DNA of 64,000 nucleotides, taken from positions 1 through 64,000 of the forward strand of contig NZ_JABBJN010000021.1 of assembly GCF_012928505.1 (NCBI RefSeq), in the 5' to 3' direction. Made by a program: the position numbers and the translations under genes. The notes under the pieces were generated by a model. It was not told the DNA's origin and searched no databases. It saw only the letters and a program-made list of their open reading frames with translations. Origin of the DNA: Achromobacter sp. Bel (GTDB lineage: Bacteria > Pseudomonadota > Gammaproteobacteria > Burkholderiales > Burkholderiaceae_B). Of this stretch, positions 62,561 through 64,000 are shown piece after piece; position 1 is the first letter of the stretch; the number at the start of each line of letters is the position of its first letter.

Positions 62561-62866
62561 ATGCTAGAGAAGACGATCAACGGATTTTCGGTGGTTGCGT
62601 ACGCAACGCAACCCGAGGGCCGCATCCCCCCGCGTGCGTTCCTGGAAACGCGGCGTCTTGTGCCCAAGGCCAAGCCTGCAGATGCCGAGGCCGAAGCGGC
62701 CGAGTCGGCGCAACCGGAAGCGGACAAGCCCGAAGGCCAGCCCTTCGAAATCTTCGTCAGCCGGCGGTTTCGCAGCACGATCGAAGCCATGTCGGCGGCG
62801 CGCAACGCGTTGGATCGCGTGAAAAACGTGGATGAGGACGGTGTGCCGGACCCCCTGCCGGAGTAG
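62561..62866 (+). CDS. small protein of unknown function
   Basis: A 101-residue, Glu/Ala/Pro-rich soluble protein. It begins MLEKTINGFSVVAYATQPEG; an Ala-Glu-rich central linker (residues 40-65) separates the two more ordered halves. The ribosome-binding site is weak. I do not recognise a family. Confidence 0.62.
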   Translation: MLEKTINGFSVVAYATQPEGRIPPRAFLETRRLVPKAKPADAEAEAAESAQPEADKPEGQPFEIFVSRRFRSTIEAMSAARNALDRVKNVDEDGVPDPLPE

Positions 62867-63021
62867 CGCGCGAGGGCGGGCGAGGCGGGGCCGGCAACGT
62901 TGATTGCCGGCGTCGGACCCATATTGTTATCCCGACTTTGTATTTGTCGAACCCCTGACAGCAGGCTGATGATGCCGCATGGCAATCATCGCCATTCACA
63001 GTCTGCTCAAAAGGAAGGTTG

Positions 63022-64000
63022 ATGAATACGAACGTCCATTGCCCCGCGCTTACCGCGCGGGGAGTTTCACGCCGCGCCCTGTTGCGCGCGGCGAGCGTCG
63101 CGGGATTGGCCGCGCCGCTGGGCATGCTGGGTTCCCGCGTGCTGGCGGCCGATTCGGCGCCGCGAACGTTCAAGATTGCATGGAGCCAGACCGCCGTCTG
63201 CCAGTCGCCCGTGTCTGTCGCGCTTGAGCGCGGCTTCTTCGAAAAGTACGGGTTGAAGGTCGAACGCATCAATTTCAGCGGATCGACCGATCAGTTGCTG
63301 GAAGCGATCGCCACCGGGCATGCCGACGGCGGCATCGGCATGGCGCTGAGGTGGCTCAAGCCGCTGGAGCAGGGCTTTGACGTGAAGCTGGCAGTGGGCA
63401 CGCACGGCGGCTGCATGCGCTTGCTGACCGCGGAAGACTCGCCTATCAAAAGCGTGAACGACTTGAAGGGCCGCCGCGTGGCCGTATCGGATCAGGCCAG
63501 CCCCGTGAAGAATTTCTTTGCGATCCGCGTGGCCCAACTGGGCATCGACCCCGAGTCCGTGGACTGGCGTCAGTATCCACAGGATCTGTTCGGCGAGGTG
63601 CTGAGAAAAGGCGAGGTGGATGCCATCGCCGGCGACGATCCGCTGATCTATACGCTGCGCGAAGACAACAAGCTACGCGAGATTGCGACCAACATTGAAG
63701 GCGACTACGAGAACCGAACCTGCTGCGTGCTGGGCCTGCGCGGCGACCTGGTGCGCAAGGATCCCGAGGCGGCCGCGGCCATCTCGCGCGCGGTGATCGA
63801 CGCGCAACGCTGGACCGCGTCCAACCCTGACGAGACGGCGCGCATTTTCGCGCCCTATGTGCCGGGCAAGGTACCGGCCGATCGCGTGGCTGCAATCTTG
63901 CGCAGCCATAGCCACGGGCACGCCTCCACGGGGGCCGCGTTGCGCGAGGAGATCGTGGGCTACGCCAAGGACTTGAAGACCATCAAGGTACTGAGCGCGA
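63022..64000 (+). CDS. NitT/TauT-type ABC substrate-binding protein, 3' end outside window
   Basis: The first 326 codons of a receptor for sulfonates, nitrate or similar anions. ATG 63022 follows AAGGAAGG. The Tat signal is VSRRALLRAASVAGLAAPLG with a likely AxA cut. Motifs: FKIAWSQTAVCQSPVSVALERGFFEKYGLKVERINF, ATGHADGGIGMALRWLKPLEQGFDVKLAVG and VNDLKGRRVAVSDQASP. A double Cys (TCCVLG) occurs near residue 233. The family usually precedes a permease and an ATPase, which lie beyond the window. Confidence 0.9.
   Translation, partial: MNTNVHCPALTARGVSRRALLRAASVAGLAAPLGMLGSRVLAADSAPRTFKIAWSQTAVCQSPVSVALERGFFEKYGLKVERINFSGSTDQLLEAIATGHADGGIGMALRWLKPLEQGFDVKLAVGTHGGCMRLLTAEDSPIKSVNDLKGRRVAVSDQASPVKNFFAIRVAQLGIDPESVDWRQYPQDLFGEVLRKGEVDAIAGDDPLIYTLREDNKLREIATNIEGDYENRTCCVLGLRGDLVRKDPEAAAAISRAVIDAQRWTASNPDETARIFAPYVPGKVPADRVAAILRSHSHGHASTGAALREEIVGYAKDLKTIKVLSA

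Overview
The window is a GC-rich chromosomal segment of a betaproteobacterium of the family Alcaligenaceae. It is most like Achromobacter or Bordetella, an inference from gene content and not from a database search. Supporting signs are several tripartite-tricarboxylate (Bug-type) and TRAP receptors, a regulatory PTS without sugar-specific components, the fimV-truA-trpF neighbourhood, and the pheST-ihfA-merR-tRNA-Pro block. I see no phage, insertion sequence, plasmid function or CRISPR array.

Layout. 1-5.9 kb: the tail of a FimV-like protein with an 18-bp tandem repeat, truA, an orphan Tat-exported TRAP receptor, trpF, tRNA-Val(GAC), a TPR lipoprotein, a YbaN-like membrane protein and an esterase. 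5.9-11.8 kb: a sugar-acid module with an L-arabinonate-dehydratase-like enzyme and a complete TRAP transporter (dctQ-dctM-dctP-dehydratase), divergent from a LacI/GntR-like repressor around a perfect palindromic operator. 11.8-21.5 kb: a nine-gene leftward run (GntR regulator, N-carbamoylase-like hydrolase, peptide-type ABC importer, cupin, acetylpolyamine amidohydrolase, DMT exporter) that looks like one catabolic unit for an amide or acetyl-amine substrate. 21.8-27 kb: a GT39-like membrane protein, hemN with an Anr/FNR-like box, an orphan response regulator and an orphan rmlD.

27-44.5 kb is the housekeeping core: thrS-infC, gshB, EIIA-ptsH-ptsI, amtB and glnK, ubiK, a yifB/comM homologue, rpmI-rplT, pheS-pheT, ihfA, a MerR regulator, tRNA-Pro(GGG) and a cold-shock gene. 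The usual thrS-infC-rpmI-rplT order is split here by about 9 kb of glutathione, PTS and nitrogen genes. The thrS leader carries an apparent threonine attenuator: an 18-codon leader peptide with three consecutive Thr codons, an antiterminator segment over its stop codon, and a terminator. glnK-amtB has a near-consensus sigma-54 promoter and an NtrC-like site. infC starts with AUC.

44.7-64 kb is accessory: a CigR-like protein, an LprI-like protein, hydrolases, a PhzF homologue, a GNAT acetyltransferase behind a candidate Arg-rich leader or small RNA, an aspartoacylase-like gene with a Bug receptor and an RpiR regulator bound to a pair of inverted repeats, an Lrp regulator with a DMT transporter, TauE/SafE, an AGE-family epimerase, a LysR-Bug-N-formylglutamate amidohydrolase module, several small unknown proteins, and the start of a Tat-exported NitT/TauT-type receptor cut by the window end.

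The most notable signals are regulatory RNA and operator sequences (thrS attenuator, rpmI leader, the 49.1-kb leader, the RpiR and GntR boxes, the glnK promoter) and the nine-gene acetylpolyamine-amidohydrolase operon.
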